Below are positions 35,192 through 43,856 of a stretch of 64,000 nt of DNA, piece after piece; within the stretch, counting starts at the first letter, position 1; each line of letters opens with the position of its first letter. Both the position numbers and the translations under genes were made by a program. The stretch is from Legionella jamestowniensis (GTDB lineage Bacteria > Pseudomonadota > Gammaproteobacteria > Legionellales > Legionellaceae): assembly GCF_001467745.1 (NCBI RefSeq), contig NZ_LNYG01000012.1, positions 80,996 to 144,995 of the forward strand, in the 5' to 3' direction. The notes beneath the pieces were generated by a model. The model was not told the DNA's origin, did no database searches, and saw nothing but the letters and a program-made list of their open reading frames with translations.

Positions 35192-36286
35192 TTAAAACTC
35201 TTCATTCCATAAATTTAACTGGTTCGTCACCGGTTGTTCCTCTCTTGTTTTTTTAAATTGGTCCACACTGAGTTCAACCAATGGTTTTTTATTTAAATTA
35301 AAGCGTTTACACGCCAGGCGAAATCGAGTTTCTATTAAATTGGCGAACTCTCCCTCACCTCGCATTCTTTTGCCAAAGGTAGCATCATATTCTTTACCTC
35401 CTCGCATTTGTCGTATAAGACTCATGATATGCTCTGCGCGTTGAGGAAAGTGTTGAGCAAGCCACTCTTTAAATAAATCTTTCACTTCATAAGGTAATCG
35501 GATTAAGACATAGCTTGCATATTCCGCCCCTGCTTCGCTAGTAGTTTGTAGAATTTTTTCTATTTCCACATCGTTAACCATAGGAATAATGGGAGCCAGC
35601 ATGACACGAACTGGAATATGATGCTCGCTTAAATGTTTAACCACTTTAACCCTGGCTGAGGGTGCAGAGGTTCTTGGTTCCATAATATGTTTCAATTGTG
35701 TCGAAAGCGTAGTAATACTAACAGCAACTCGAACCAAATTATCTTTGGCCATCTCTTGAAGAATATCGCTGTCACGTTCAATTAAGGAATTTTTAGTTAT
35801 GATAATGACTGGATGTCTATGCTCCCTTAGAACTTCAAGAATACTTCTTGTAATTTTTAACTTAGATTCTGCTGGTTGATAAGGATCGGTATTTGCGCCA
35901 AGAACGATAGGTTTGCACCTATATTTCGGTTTATTCAGTTCTTCTCTTAATAATTTTTCCGCATCCACTTTATAAAAAATCTTTGTTTCGAAATCAAGGC
36001 CGGGTGATAAGTTCATATAAGCATGACTGGGTCTGGCATAACAATAGATACAACCGTGTTCACAACCTCGGTAAGGATTGATGGACTGTTCAAAACCAAG
36101 ATCAGGAGAATCGTTGCGGGTGATAACCGATTTGGAAGCCTCTGGAAATAAAAAAGTTTCTAAAGGAGGCAGCTCCTCTTCTTCAAGCGCCCATCCATCT
36201 TCAAAGGGTTCATACACTTTGCTTTCAAAACGCCCCTCAGGGTTGCTAAGGGAACCACGATTTTTTGTTGGAATGTTTTTTTTCAT
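35192..36286 (-). CDS. Radical SAM protein, PA0069/SplB-like family
   Basis: 364 residues. The cluster-binding C75-x3-C79-x2-C82 lies in GCEHGCIYCYARPSHAY, the signature of the PA0069 (Rv2578c-like) radical SAM group related to spore photoproduct lyase. LGANTDPYQPAESKL and VMLAPIIPMVND continue the partial TIM barrel. Substrate and reaction are unknown. No SPASM or other extra domain is obvious. It stands alone, and its end faces the zwf promoter region with about 28 bases between its stop and the -35 box. Confidence 0.88.
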   Translation of the reverse strand: MKKNIPTKNRGSLSNPEGRFESKVYEPFEDGWALEEEELPPLETFLFPEASKSVITRNDSPDLGFEQSINPYRGCEHGCIYCYARPSHAYMNLSPGLDFETKIFYKVDAEKLLREELNKPKYRCKPIVLGANTDPYQPAESKLKITRSILEVLREHRHPVIIITKNSLIERDSDILQEMAKDNLVRVAVSITTLSTQLKHIMEPRTSAPSARVKVVKHLSEHHIPVRVMLAPIIPMVNDVEIEKILQTTSEAGAEYASYVLIRLPYEVKDLFKEWLAQHFPQRAEHIMSLIRQMRGGKEYDATFGKRMRGEGEFANLIETRFRLACKRFNLNKKPLVELSVDQFKKTREEQPVTNQLNLWNEEF

Positions 36287-36342
36287 AAGGAGAACTATTT
36301 AACCATAATGCCGCTAAGATAACATAATTGAAAAAGAGGTCT

Positions 36343-37449
36343 TTAAATCTTAATAAAAATTTTCTTTCGATAAAGAAGTGTTAATAGCATCAACCAAACT
36401 AACGTATAGGTTAATGCATAAAATAAAGAGGCGTTCTCAGGAGAAGCCCAACCAAAGAGTTGTTCGGTAATAAAAGAGCGTAAATTACCGGAAGGGGCAG
36501 GTACCATAATCTGAACCTTTAGGAAAAAGACATGTAAAAAATAAACTGCAAGCGCATTAAGACCAAAAATTTCAAACGGTTTTGACCATTTTTTCCACCC
36601 TCTAATATCAACCAGCCAATAACACAGGGCGAGCACCAACAACGCTAGTCCTCCAGTCACTAAGACATAGGGGCTTGTCCAAAGCGCTTTATTAACAGGG
36701 AACTGTAATCCCCAAACCCAACCAATTATCATACTTAACAAGCCAACGCTTATTAACCCCATACATTTAACTGACGCTTTGCGTGAAGAAATTAACCAGT
36801 AACCCGTCAAATTTCCCAATAAACCGGTTGCAATAGCCGGAAGCGTGCTAAGCAATCCTTCCGGGTCGTAAGATTTACCGTATAAATGAGATGCAGAAAA
36901 AAGCATACGATCAACAGCAGCAGCCACATTACCCTGGGGTGTTAAATTACCCGCACCATAGCCCTGCACAGGAACAAGAGACATTAGCAGCCAATAACCA
37001 ATCAAGATTAAGACTAAAAGAATAAATTGCGTGGTAATACGGGTTGTCAGAAATAATACAGCACAGAATAAATAACAGATTGCTATTCGTTGTAACACGC
37101 CAAAGACACGCAAAGTGGCTAAATCGAAATGGTGAGGAAAAGCATTTAAAAACAGACCAATTAAAAAAATAATGACGCTGCGTCGTAGAATTTTAGGAAG
37201 CAGTTGCGTAGTTGTTATGTCCTGGGTTTTGGCTTTTGTTAATGAAAAAACCACAGAGACGCCAACAATAAAGATAAAAAAAGGAAAGACAACATCCGCC
37301 AGGGTACAACCGTTCCAGCGAGAGTGTTCTAACCAGGAGTAAGCAGTATTATTACCGGGACTATTCACCAAAATCATTAAGGCAATCGTTAATCCACGGA
37401 ATACATCCAATGATAGCAAGCGAGGGGATTTTTTTTCTGAATTCGTCAT
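36343..37449 (-). CDS. NagX/HGSNAT-like membrane acyltransferase (DUF5009/DUF1624)
   Basis: 368 residues with about ten membrane helices. RLLSLDVFRGLTIALMILVN at the N-terminus, FPFFIFIVGVSVVFSL, and FGLNALAVYFLH near the C-terminus mark the family of the lysosomal heparan-alpha-glucosaminide N-acetyltransferase and bacterial NagX. The bacterial role is probably acetylation of a glucosamine-containing sugar, or its transport across the membrane; the family is poorly characterised. It is monocistronic. Confidence 0.85.
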   Translation of the reverse strand: MTNSEKKSPRLLSLDVFRGLTIALMILVNSPGNNTAYSWLEHSRWNGCTLADVVFPFFIFIVGVSVVFSLTKAKTQDITTTQLLPKILRRSVIIFLIGLFLNAFPHHFDLATLRVFGVLQRIAICYLFCAVLFLTTRITTQFILLVLILIGYWLLMSLVPVQGYGAGNLTPQGNVAAAVDRMLFSASHLYGKSYDPEGLLSTLPAIATGLLGNLTGYWLISSRKASVKCMGLISVGLLSMIIGWVWGLQFPVNKALWTSPYVLVTGGLALLVLALCYWLVDIRGWKKWSKPFEIFGLNALAVYFLHVFFLKVQIMVPAPSGNLRSFITEQLFGWASPENASLFYALTYTLVWLMLLTLLYRKKIFIKI

Positions 37450-37520
37450 AGTTGATAAAAAACATCACTGCCTTCAATCTGGCAAGCATAACCAATTATG
37501 GCCAGTTTAGAAATTAAATC

Positions 37521-37898
37521 TTATTCGTTACAGGATATTCCTAACGAATTTAACCCCCTTTCAATATCATCGGGCATTGTCGGCCTTGCCAAAAGATATT
37601 CACCTGTCCGATTTGTCCATTGTTCTCTAGCAACACGGTAGGCATCTTCCCATTCAGCTTGGGTATAATCGCCCCGCCCTATATACATCAAAGCTACCAG
37701 TGTGGCTTGTTGATCAGGACGTAGGTTATTGATTGCTTGTGTAACTTCTTGATAAGTAAGATCATCTGCGTAATCAGCCAATACATAGGAGGCATCCATA
37801 TCATCTGTAACTTGCGGAAAACTAACATCTTCCTTGGCCTGAAACTCACGTGCTTTAAGAAGGATATCGCAAATAATGCCTGAGTTTACATTCAACAT
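37521..37898 (-). CDS. DUF3775 family protein
   Basis: 125 residues spanning one DUF3775 domain: SGIICDILLKAREF, VLADYADDLTYQEVTQAIN, DQQATLVALMYIGRGDY and EWEDAYRVAREQW. The family is small, helical and of unknown function. The ATG at 37898 follows AAGGAGAGAGTT, an excellent site; the upstream ATG at 37916 is part of that leader and is rejected. Confidence 0.88.
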   Translation of the reverse strand: MLNVNSGIICDILLKAREFQAKEDVSFPQVTDDMDASYVLADYADDLTYQEVTQAINNLRPDQQATLVALMYIGRGDYTQAEWEDAYRVAREQWTNRTGEYLLARPTMPDDIERGLNSLGISCNE

Positions 37899-38090
37899 AA
37901 CTCTCTCCTTGTTCATGTCTCTCTTTTAAATTTATTCCATGCATTAAAAAAACACAATGTTCAAACCTCCGGCCACTACTGTTAAAAATTTATTGAATTA
38001 GCAACTATTATGGAACTGCTTGACTATACTTGTTTATCGTGCGATCATATTGAGCTTATTTTGATCTTATTGTTGTACGGTGATAATTCT

Positions 38091-39395
38091 ATGGTAACCC
38101 TGGCTCAAATAAACCAATTGCTTCAATCTTGTGATGAACTAAAAAATAAAACAGATATTCTTAAAGCATCTGGGAAATGGAGTACTGCTAAATTTATCTA
38201 CTTTCCCGAAGTTTCTATTAAAAAAGATTCTTTAAATGACTATCTTTCTCAAGCTATACAAACAGATAGACAGACGCTTAAGAGTTTTGAAACATCAAAG
38301 TCCATGGCTTTAGATTTTTTACAGAAAAAGAAATACTCTGCAGCCGCTTCCAAATTACAGGAATTGATGCAAGAGCTAACTGTCGAGCATAGCTTTTTAT
38401 TGGATACCTTTAATTCAACTCAATTAACTAAAAAACCAACCGTTACCTCATCCGATCTCCAAGAATTTGGCAACGTAGTTCATGATCTTTGTTGTGCAGA
38501 ATTAGCCTTTCGATTCAATATTAGCGCCTATCATTATTTACTAACTACAATATTGAGTACTGCAAAAGAATTTCTTACTTCAGAAGAGAAAATCCAACAT
38601 GTCGATCTTGATTCTCTTTATGCGGACGTTTCAAATAAATTCGAAACGTTAAAGGAAGTCTTAGCTGAGTATGAAGAAGTTAAAATAATCGTTAGAGGTC
38701 ACCTTGATGATGTGAAAAAGGACCTGCCACCGCAGAAAAGTGGCACATTGAATGAAAGTAGAAAACCAGTTAACGAGGGAAAGAAAAAACTCAGAAACTC
38801 AATCAAAAGAGCGTCAACACGCAGTCTGACTTATGGTGTTCGCTATGACGACCCAAGGGAAGAAACTAGTTCAGATAGCCTTAGTGATGAAGAAGCGAAC
38901 AAAGAAACTCCAGCAACTAATCCTGAGAGTAATTTGCCTGAACCACATCAAACTGATACTACATCAGAAAATCGTAATCTTAAGCGCACTGAGTTCGAAT
39001 TAGCCTTAGGTATTCTGAAAGATAAATTAGATAAGTTATCAAAAAAGGGAGAAACAGATAAGGATTACAAAAAAGCAAAAGCTGCAGCTATGAATTTGCT
39101 GGTAGCTCTGACCCAGGCTCATAAAAATTACTTTATCGATAAAAACTCAGATTTAGCAACTTTTAAGAAAGACTGCATGGATGCAATTAAACCAGCTCGA
39201 GAAGAGTTAGCTAACCATCGTGGATGGAGTGAATTTTTACTTAATTTAACGCATGTGGTACTGTCAATCGCCACATTTGGTCTGGTTAATGTTGCCAGTG
39301 TGCTCGCTACTGGCCGCTATCGCTTTATCCCTACGGTTAAAACGGATTCTGAGCAAAAACTGGATGAATTTGCTACCGTAGTAAACAGTCTATAA
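38091..39395 (+). CDS. Orphan helical protein with C-terminal hydrophobic segment, effector-like
   Basis: 434 residues, not recognised. Helical with likely coiled-coil around 60-130, a charged Ser/Thr/Glu-rich linker around 230-305 (EETSSDSLSDEEANKET), a second helical domain, and a hydrophobic stretch near 385-410 (LTHVVLSIATFGLVNVASVLA) that may insert in membranes. No signal peptide. This architecture is common among Legionella Dot/Icm substrates, but that is inference. The ATG at 38091 is chosen; a start at 38010 would add an improbable Cys/Leu-rich leader. A terminator follows. Confidence 0.55.
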   Translation: MVTLAQINQLLQSCDELKNKTDILKASGKWSTAKFIYFPEVSIKKDSLNDYLSQAIQTDRQTLKSFETSKSMALDFLQKKKYSAAASKLQELMQELTVEHSFLLDTFNSTQLTKKPTVTSSDLQEFGNVVHDLCCAELAFRFNISAYHYLLTTILSTAKEFLTSEEKIQHVDLDSLYADVSNKFETLKEVLAEYEEVKIIVRGHLDDVKKDLPPQKSGTLNESRKPVNEGKKKLRNSIKRASTRSLTYGVRYDDPREETSSDSLSDEEANKETPATNPESNLPEPHQTDTTSENRNLKRTEFELALGILKDKLDKLSKKGETDKDYKKAKAAAMNLLVALTQAHKNYFIDKNSDLATFKKDCMDAIKPAREELANHRGWSEFLLNLTHVVLSIATFGLVNVASVLATGRYRFIPTVKTDSEQKLDEFATVVNSL

Positions 39396-39409
39396 AGTAA
39401 TTATGTTAT

Positions 39410-39446
39410 CTCACAGCCCTAGACATCTAAGGCTGTGAGTTATTTT
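39410..39446. terminator. Terminator hairpin between convergent genes
   Basis: CTCACAGCC (39410-39418) pairs perfectly with GGCTGTGAG (39431-39439) and is followed on the plus strand by TTATTTT. It ends the orphan gene on the plus strand. The far arm overlaps the last codons of the convergent PAS-receiver gene, whose C-terminal residues are thus partly fixed by the hairpin. Confidence 0.8.
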
Positions 39447-40380
39447 CCATCCCTTTGGTGCTTCTTAATCCTCTGACTGGAATATCAATATCATAGACAT
39501 AGTGCTGAATAATTTGTTTTGCTTGCTCAGAAGTCAGTGGCTTTGTCAGCGCCCCTTCCATAAAATAGTCAACGCAGTCATATTTAACCACATCCGCTTC
39601 AAAACCAGTCAAAGCAATAATGGGGACACGGTATCCCGATTTATCTTCCATTTTCCGGATTTCTTTGGAAACCACATAACCTGAGGTACCTTCAAGACCA
39701 ATATCCATAAAGACAAGATCGTATTTACCGGGCTTAAACAAGCTAATTGCTTTATCACCCGAATCGGCCACATCGACGTAACAATCCAATTGCATCAATA
39801 ATGCTTGTGTTGCTTTTTGTGCAATCGAATTATCTTCTACCATTAAAATTTTAGGTATCTTTTTTGAATTAACAGCCTTGGAGTGTCGCATCACTGGAAC
39901 AGCGAGTGATTTAACATTGTTTTGTTGCAATTGTTCTTTTATTTTGGCTAATTGTTCTTCCATCCTTTTATAAGCAGTTACATCCGTTAAAATAACAACC
40001 AACCCTATGACATTTTTATCTTCATCCAATAGAGGTACTCTTGAGGATTCATAATATATAACATCCTCTTTAGAGCGAATAATGGGTGCTTCACCAATGT
40101 TGTAGACGGCTTCCCCTGACAATAATGCATTAATATCGTCTCGTTTAAACATCTGAATACGTTCTTCAGACCAAGGTAAAAATTCAGTCATTTCTTTATA
40201 TGTCTTACCGACTAACTGATCATTATTTTCAAAGCCGACAAGATTCAAAAAATTTTTATTCGCCCCAATGAATGAACAATTTTTATCCAAAATATAAACA
40301 AGATTGGGCATTGCTGATAGAATAGCTTGACTGTATTGATGGGTAATTCCAGACTCGTCCGTGCGTTTGATATGAGACAT
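39427..40380 (-). CDS. PAS-domain response regulator
   Basis: 317 residues. A PAS domain covers about 15-135 (AILSAMPNLVYILDKNCSFIG, quoted up to IL as its start, through LVVILTDVTAYKRMEEQL). A receiver domain covers about 180-300: KILMVEDNSI with acidic pocket, phospho-acceptor Asp in LVFMDIGL, Thr in IALTGF and Lys in LTKPLT. A short coiled linker joins them. There is no kinase or output domain, so it may pass signals to another histidine kinase or phosphotransfer protein. The ATG at 40380 has GGGGAG 10 bases upstream. It is divergent from the haem-oxygenase-like gene. Confidence 0.85.
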   Translation of the reverse strand: MSHIKRTDESGITHQYSQAILSAMPNLVYILDKNCSFIGANKNFLNLVGFENNDQLVGKTYKEMTEFLPWSEERIQMFKRDDINALLSGEAVYNIGEAPIIRSKEDVIYYESSRVPLLDEDKNVIGLVVILTDVTAYKRMEEQLAKIKEQLQQNNVKSLAVPVMRHSKAVNSKKIPKILMVEDNSIAQKATQALLMQLDCYVDVADSGDKAISLFKPGKYDLVFMDIGLEGTSGYVVSKEIRKMEDKSGYRVPIIALTGFEADVVKYDCVDYFMEGALTKPLTSEQAKQIIQHYVYDIDIPVRGLRSTKGMENNSQP

Positions 40381-40660
40381 GGCAACCATTCTCCCCAAGG
40401 TTATGATTATGCTTGTAAAAGTATAGTACATTGATAATGAATCGTGAGGCTTGTACATATATTAAAAATTCCTTGGATAGATATTTGTTCCCAAGTCATC
40501 TATCAAATTCGTCAGGACTTTGGTAATAGCTTTGTCTAGAGCAATTAGGAAATAATAATTTTTACCCTATATCATTAACAAGAGAGCATTTAGATGCTTT
40601 ATACTCTCTATAGAGAAGTAGCGTTCTAATTTAAACACAATAAAAGGTTAAACTTACGTT

Positions 40661-41347
40661 ATGGTAATTCCAGCAACTTTTACACAATTTCTTTCTGATA
40701 TTGATAAGGATTATCGTCAACAGATTCAACAAATCCCTCTTTTTGATATAACGAAAACCTCTCATTGGACTAGTAAGCAAAAACATTTTTTTGCTGGTCT
40801 TTTCTATCATCTACGAGGGCATTTTATTAATTTCATGTGGTATGTGGCCAATTTTGCTAGCGATGATTACACCAAAACAATCATTCTTGAAAATATTCAG
40901 GAAGAGTTAGGATTTAAAAACCGTATTTCACATGAAAAAATGTATGAGATTTTTGCTAAAGAATGCCACCTCGACATTCATGATGAGCTTGTTAATGAGA
41001 CACATTACTTACCTTTTGCCAGAGAATTTAACAATGGCCATTTACGTTGGCTCTCTACCCACGACGCGGATGAACGTCTTGCTGCTTTTGCAGCCTACGA
41101 AAGACTCGATAATATTGATTATTTCTATCTTACAGAGTTTGCAAAGTCACTAAATTTATCAAAAATTGCTACAACCTTCTTTAACGTCCATATGCATGTT
41201 GAGCACTTTGAACCTGTAGTAGAAAAATTAATTCCTATTTGGTTGGCCTCTGAAGAAAAAGTGAAGGATGCTTTTTATTTTATTTATTCACACCAACGTC
41301 AAATGTGGGAGCAATTATCGACAGCCATGCTGGATTTACAGGCTTAA
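40661..41347 (+). CDS. Haem-oxygenase-like iron-containing redox protein (CADD/PqqC-like)
   Basis: 228 all-helical residues with the layout of the CADD/TENA/PqqC superfamily. ENIQEELGF gives E81/E82, H91 follows in RISHEKM, E147 lies in FAAYERLDN, and a HMHVEHFEPV cluster (H177, H179, E181, H182, E184) stands where the H-x3-D-x2-H ligands occur. The last set is not canonical, so di-iron binding may be altered. Chlamydial CADD makes para-aminobenzoate from its own tyrosine; other relatives oxidise small molecules. The stop overlaps the convergent sensor kinase stop by four bases. Confidence 0.65.
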   Translation: MVIPATFTQFLSDIDKDYRQQIQQIPLFDITKTSHWTSKQKHFFAGLFYHLRGHFINFMWYVANFASDDYTKTIILENIQEELGFKNRISHEKMYEIFAKECHLDIHDELVNETHYLPFAREFNNGHLRWLSTHDADERLAAFAAYERLDNIDYFYLTEFAKSLNLSKIATTFFNVHMHVEHFEPVVEKLIPIWLASEEKVKDAFYFIYSHQRQMWEQLSTAMLDLQA

Positions 41348-42600
41348 TCTACTTTAGGGAATTTTAAAATAAAATGGGCTTGCCCAGGCAAGCTTCCATC
41401 ACACAAGATATCACCTCCTGCAGCGGACATAAGCAATTTACAATAAGCAAGTCCTACCCCGGTACCCCCTTTTCGCGTTGAATAAAATGTATCAAAAATT
41501 TTTTCTGGGTGATGAATTCCTTTAGCTGTATCTTTAAAATGTAAATAATTAAAATCCTCTCCCTCTTCTCCGGTTACCAGCCATATAGTAATCTCACCTT
41601 TTCCAGTCTCTTCAATAAAATCCAAGCTATTTTTTAGTAAATTCCATATCAAATTTTTAAAGGCCACTTCCCCTATCCATATTGAAAAATCAGTCTCCAA
41701 ATTCATGTGAATTAATTTTCTTTGTTCCTTTCTAAAGGGATATTCTTCAACAGAGCGCTCCAATAGTGATTTTATTTGCATAATTTTAAAATTTTGAGTA
41801 TCGAGTTTATCGCGCTGTATGTTGCTCAACTGCATGCTAATTAACTGATTACTCATCTCAATACCGCGCGTTATTTTATGGAGACTTTCTTTTAAATGTT
41901 TTCTTACTTCAGGATTCTTCAGTTTTTCAACCAACATTTCCTGCAATTCAGCTTGCAGATGAATACTGGCTAATGGGGTACGCAAATCATGGGCTATACT
42001 GCCGGCAAGTAAACGCATTCCCGAAATTTTTCCTTCATAAAGGAGCTCTCTATCACGAGCAAATAGCGCCCCAATAATAATTGCCGCAGTAAAAGTAATA
42101 ATCAAGCTAAATAAAGAAACATTTCCAGGATTATACTCGGCTATATGACCAGCTATACCAAAAAAGCCAATAAAAGCGATACTCACTCCTAACACTAACA
42201 GGGCAAGCGCCCCGACAACACTGGTTACCAGGAATAAAAAGAAAATTGCAGAGACACAATTCATAAGCCACAAAGTAGAACCGTGATTAAGCAAAGTCAG
42301 GTAGGAAAAAAAGAAAGGTAGACAGAATAGTAATGCGACATACCATAGCACTGGTAATGCTCTTAGCCAGGATGAAGGCCAGAATTGATGAGTAGCTAGC
42401 ATAGCACACAATGCTGTAGCGATCATTCGCAATATAAACTCTTCCGTCAACTGAAAAATTTCAAATTTCCATAAAACTCCAAAAAGGGGGAAATTAATCA
42501 TCATAACAATGGCAAACAATGTAATTTGATGACTTGCCTCTTCAGTCTGTTTACTTAAGTACAGATAAATATAAAGAAGAGCTTTTTTTATTGCCCTCAT
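41344..42600 (-). CDS. Membrane sensor histidine kinase, CqsS/LqsS-like
   Basis: 418 residues. About six membrane helices span residues 25-185, followed by a HisKA domain with phospho-acceptor H204 (SIAHDLRTPLASIH). The HATPase domain has NLIWNLLKNSLDFIEETGKG as N-box, then KGIHHPEKIFDTFYSTRKGGTGVGLAYC (GTGVGL as G2 box). The overall build is that of CqsS-type autoinducer sensors; Legionella LqsS and LqsT are such kinases responding to LAI-1. The lqsA and lqsR genes are not present here, so an orphan (LqsT-like) role is possible. Assignment within the group is tentative. Confidence 0.7.
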   Translation of the reverse strand: MRAIKKALLYIYLYLSKQTEEASHQITLFAIVMMINFPLFGVLWKFEIFQLTEEFILRMIATALCAMLATHQFWPSSWLRALPVLWYVALLFCLPFFFSYLTLLNHGSTLWLMNCVSAIFFLFLVTSVVGALALLVLGVSIAFIGFFGIAGHIAEYNPGNVSLFSLIITFTAAIIIGALFARDRELLYEGKISGMRLLAGSIAHDLRTPLASIHLQAELQEMLVEKLKNPEVRKHLKESLHKITRGIEMSNQLISMQLSNIQRDKLDTQNFKIMQIKSLLERSVEEYPFRKEQRKLIHMNLETDFSIWIGEVAFKNLIWNLLKNSLDFIEETGKGEITIWLVTGEEGEDFNYLHFKDTAKGIHHPEKIFDTFYSTRKGGTGVGLAYCKLLMSAAGGDILCDGSLPGQAHFILKFPKVD

Positions 42601-42673
42601 AATAGCCTAGTTACTCTTGAAAAATTACATATTACCTCAGGCTCAAAGAGAGCTCTATCCTTTTCAAAATATT

Positions 42674-43480
42674 CTAGGCGGACTCTCCACTGAACCACTT
42701 ATGAGTTTCCGTTCTGGACAAAGCTACTACGCCATGTGCTTCGATAAATGCAACAATAGCCCATCTGGCAAAAGGTTTACCAACAAGCGTTTCATTCAAT
42801 TGGATTACATCATGCCAACCTGCTGATAACTTATCAGTAGGCATAATTTGTTTGAAATTACTTGAAAGCATAAAAATTGCATGGCCTTTTTTGTGTTCTA
42901 CTAGCGTTAAGTCTTCAGGACAGCTACCAACACGTAATCCAGGAGAGCTTTCTGCAATTGCCAAAGTAAAAGAGCCGGCATCAAAATGAGGTTTTGCCAA
43001 ATACTTTCCTGATTCCCGCCAGTCATATTTTAAGAATCGTAACAACACATGGGCATGCTCAGTATCAAAGACTTTTTTTACGAGTCCAGGAAATTTTTTA
43101 TCCAAAGATTGCAAAATTTCATAGACTGTTTGGTAAGCCAAATCCCATATGGGCTTCGCTTTTAGAACAAAATCCAGCACAACTGGATTTGCATTTAAAA
43201 ATTCTTCATACTTTCCAAATAAGGCTGGGTGGAAATGAAAAAAATCCTTTGAGTCATCATACACATGATCACCGGCATTTCGATGTTTATAACCGACATC
43301 CCCTCTCCGGTGAAGAGGAGCTATCGTGAAATCAATATGATTTTTGGTAGCTTCGGGTTCATCCAAAAATCTAAAAAAGGCATTTATCGCACTTTCAAAA
43401 ACGACACTGTCCATTGGGAATGGGACTTGCACATAATAAGATTTCTGCAAATTTTCAAAAATCGACATGGAAGAGAACAT
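42674..43480 (-). CDS. Fe(II)/2-oxoglutarate oxygenase-like protein
   Basis: 268 residues. PHFDAGSFTLA supplies an H-x-D pair, AGWHDVIQ a distal His, and ARWAIVAFI an Arg suited to bind 2-oxoglutarate. GLRVGS is typical of the isopenicillin-N-synthase/clavaminate branch. All elements of a non-haem iron dioxygenase are present, but the substrate is unknown. Two in-frame ATGs (43480, 43468) are possible. It is upstream of and on the same strand as the sensor kinase, 73 bases apart, and could be co-transcribed with it. Confidence 0.7.
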   Translation of the reverse strand: MFSSMSIFENLQKSYYVQVPFPMDSVVFESAINAFFRFLDEPEATKNHIDFTIAPLHRRGDVGYKHRNAGDHVYDDSKDFFHFHPALFGKYEEFLNANPVVLDFVLKAKPIWDLAYQTVYEILQSLDKKFPGLVKKVFDTEHAHVLLRFLKYDWRESGKYLAKPHFDAGSFTLAIAESSPGLRVGSCPEDLTLVEHKKGHAIFMLSSNFKQIMPTDKLSAGWHDVIQLNETLVGKPFARWAIVAFIEAHGVVALSRTETHKWFSGESA

Positions 43481-43856
43481 GAGAAACCTGAATTAGAAGA
43501 AAGATACTTTTGCTAATAATAGCAAAGCAAATTTTTGCTGCACAGAAAATTCACGCCGCTTTACTCGCTCAATCTTCTACACATCTCTGAAAATGCCGTC
43601 CAGTCTTGCTTTCCAAGAAGCCCGCGAGGCGTAGACAGAGATGTGATCAAGGGATTATTCGCGATCTAAATATAACCTCGGATAAACCATGGTACGTTGA
43701 ATTATAAACTTTTTCATGTGAAGTCCTTGATCCCCCACTTGATTTGTATTTTCTGTTTCGTTAATATGCGGGATGTTGCTTAAAAAAAGAACATTATGGA
43801 AGCACACCTAAGGCATGAGTTAGTTCAATTCATCGCAAGAAACGAGGACGTTATAT
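43481..43856. other. Intergenic region with a multi-stem hairpin (43580-43645)
   Basis: No gene was seen. CACATCTCTG (43580-43589) and CAGAGATGTG (43636-43645) form a perfect 10-bp stem. Between them, TCTTG-CTTTC-CAAGA and GCC-CGCGA-GGC can form two further stems, giving a cloverleaf-like fold. A smaller repeat TTTGCTA/TAGCAAA lies near 43510. The fold could be a small RNA or a leader of the downstream transporter. Confidence 0.45.
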
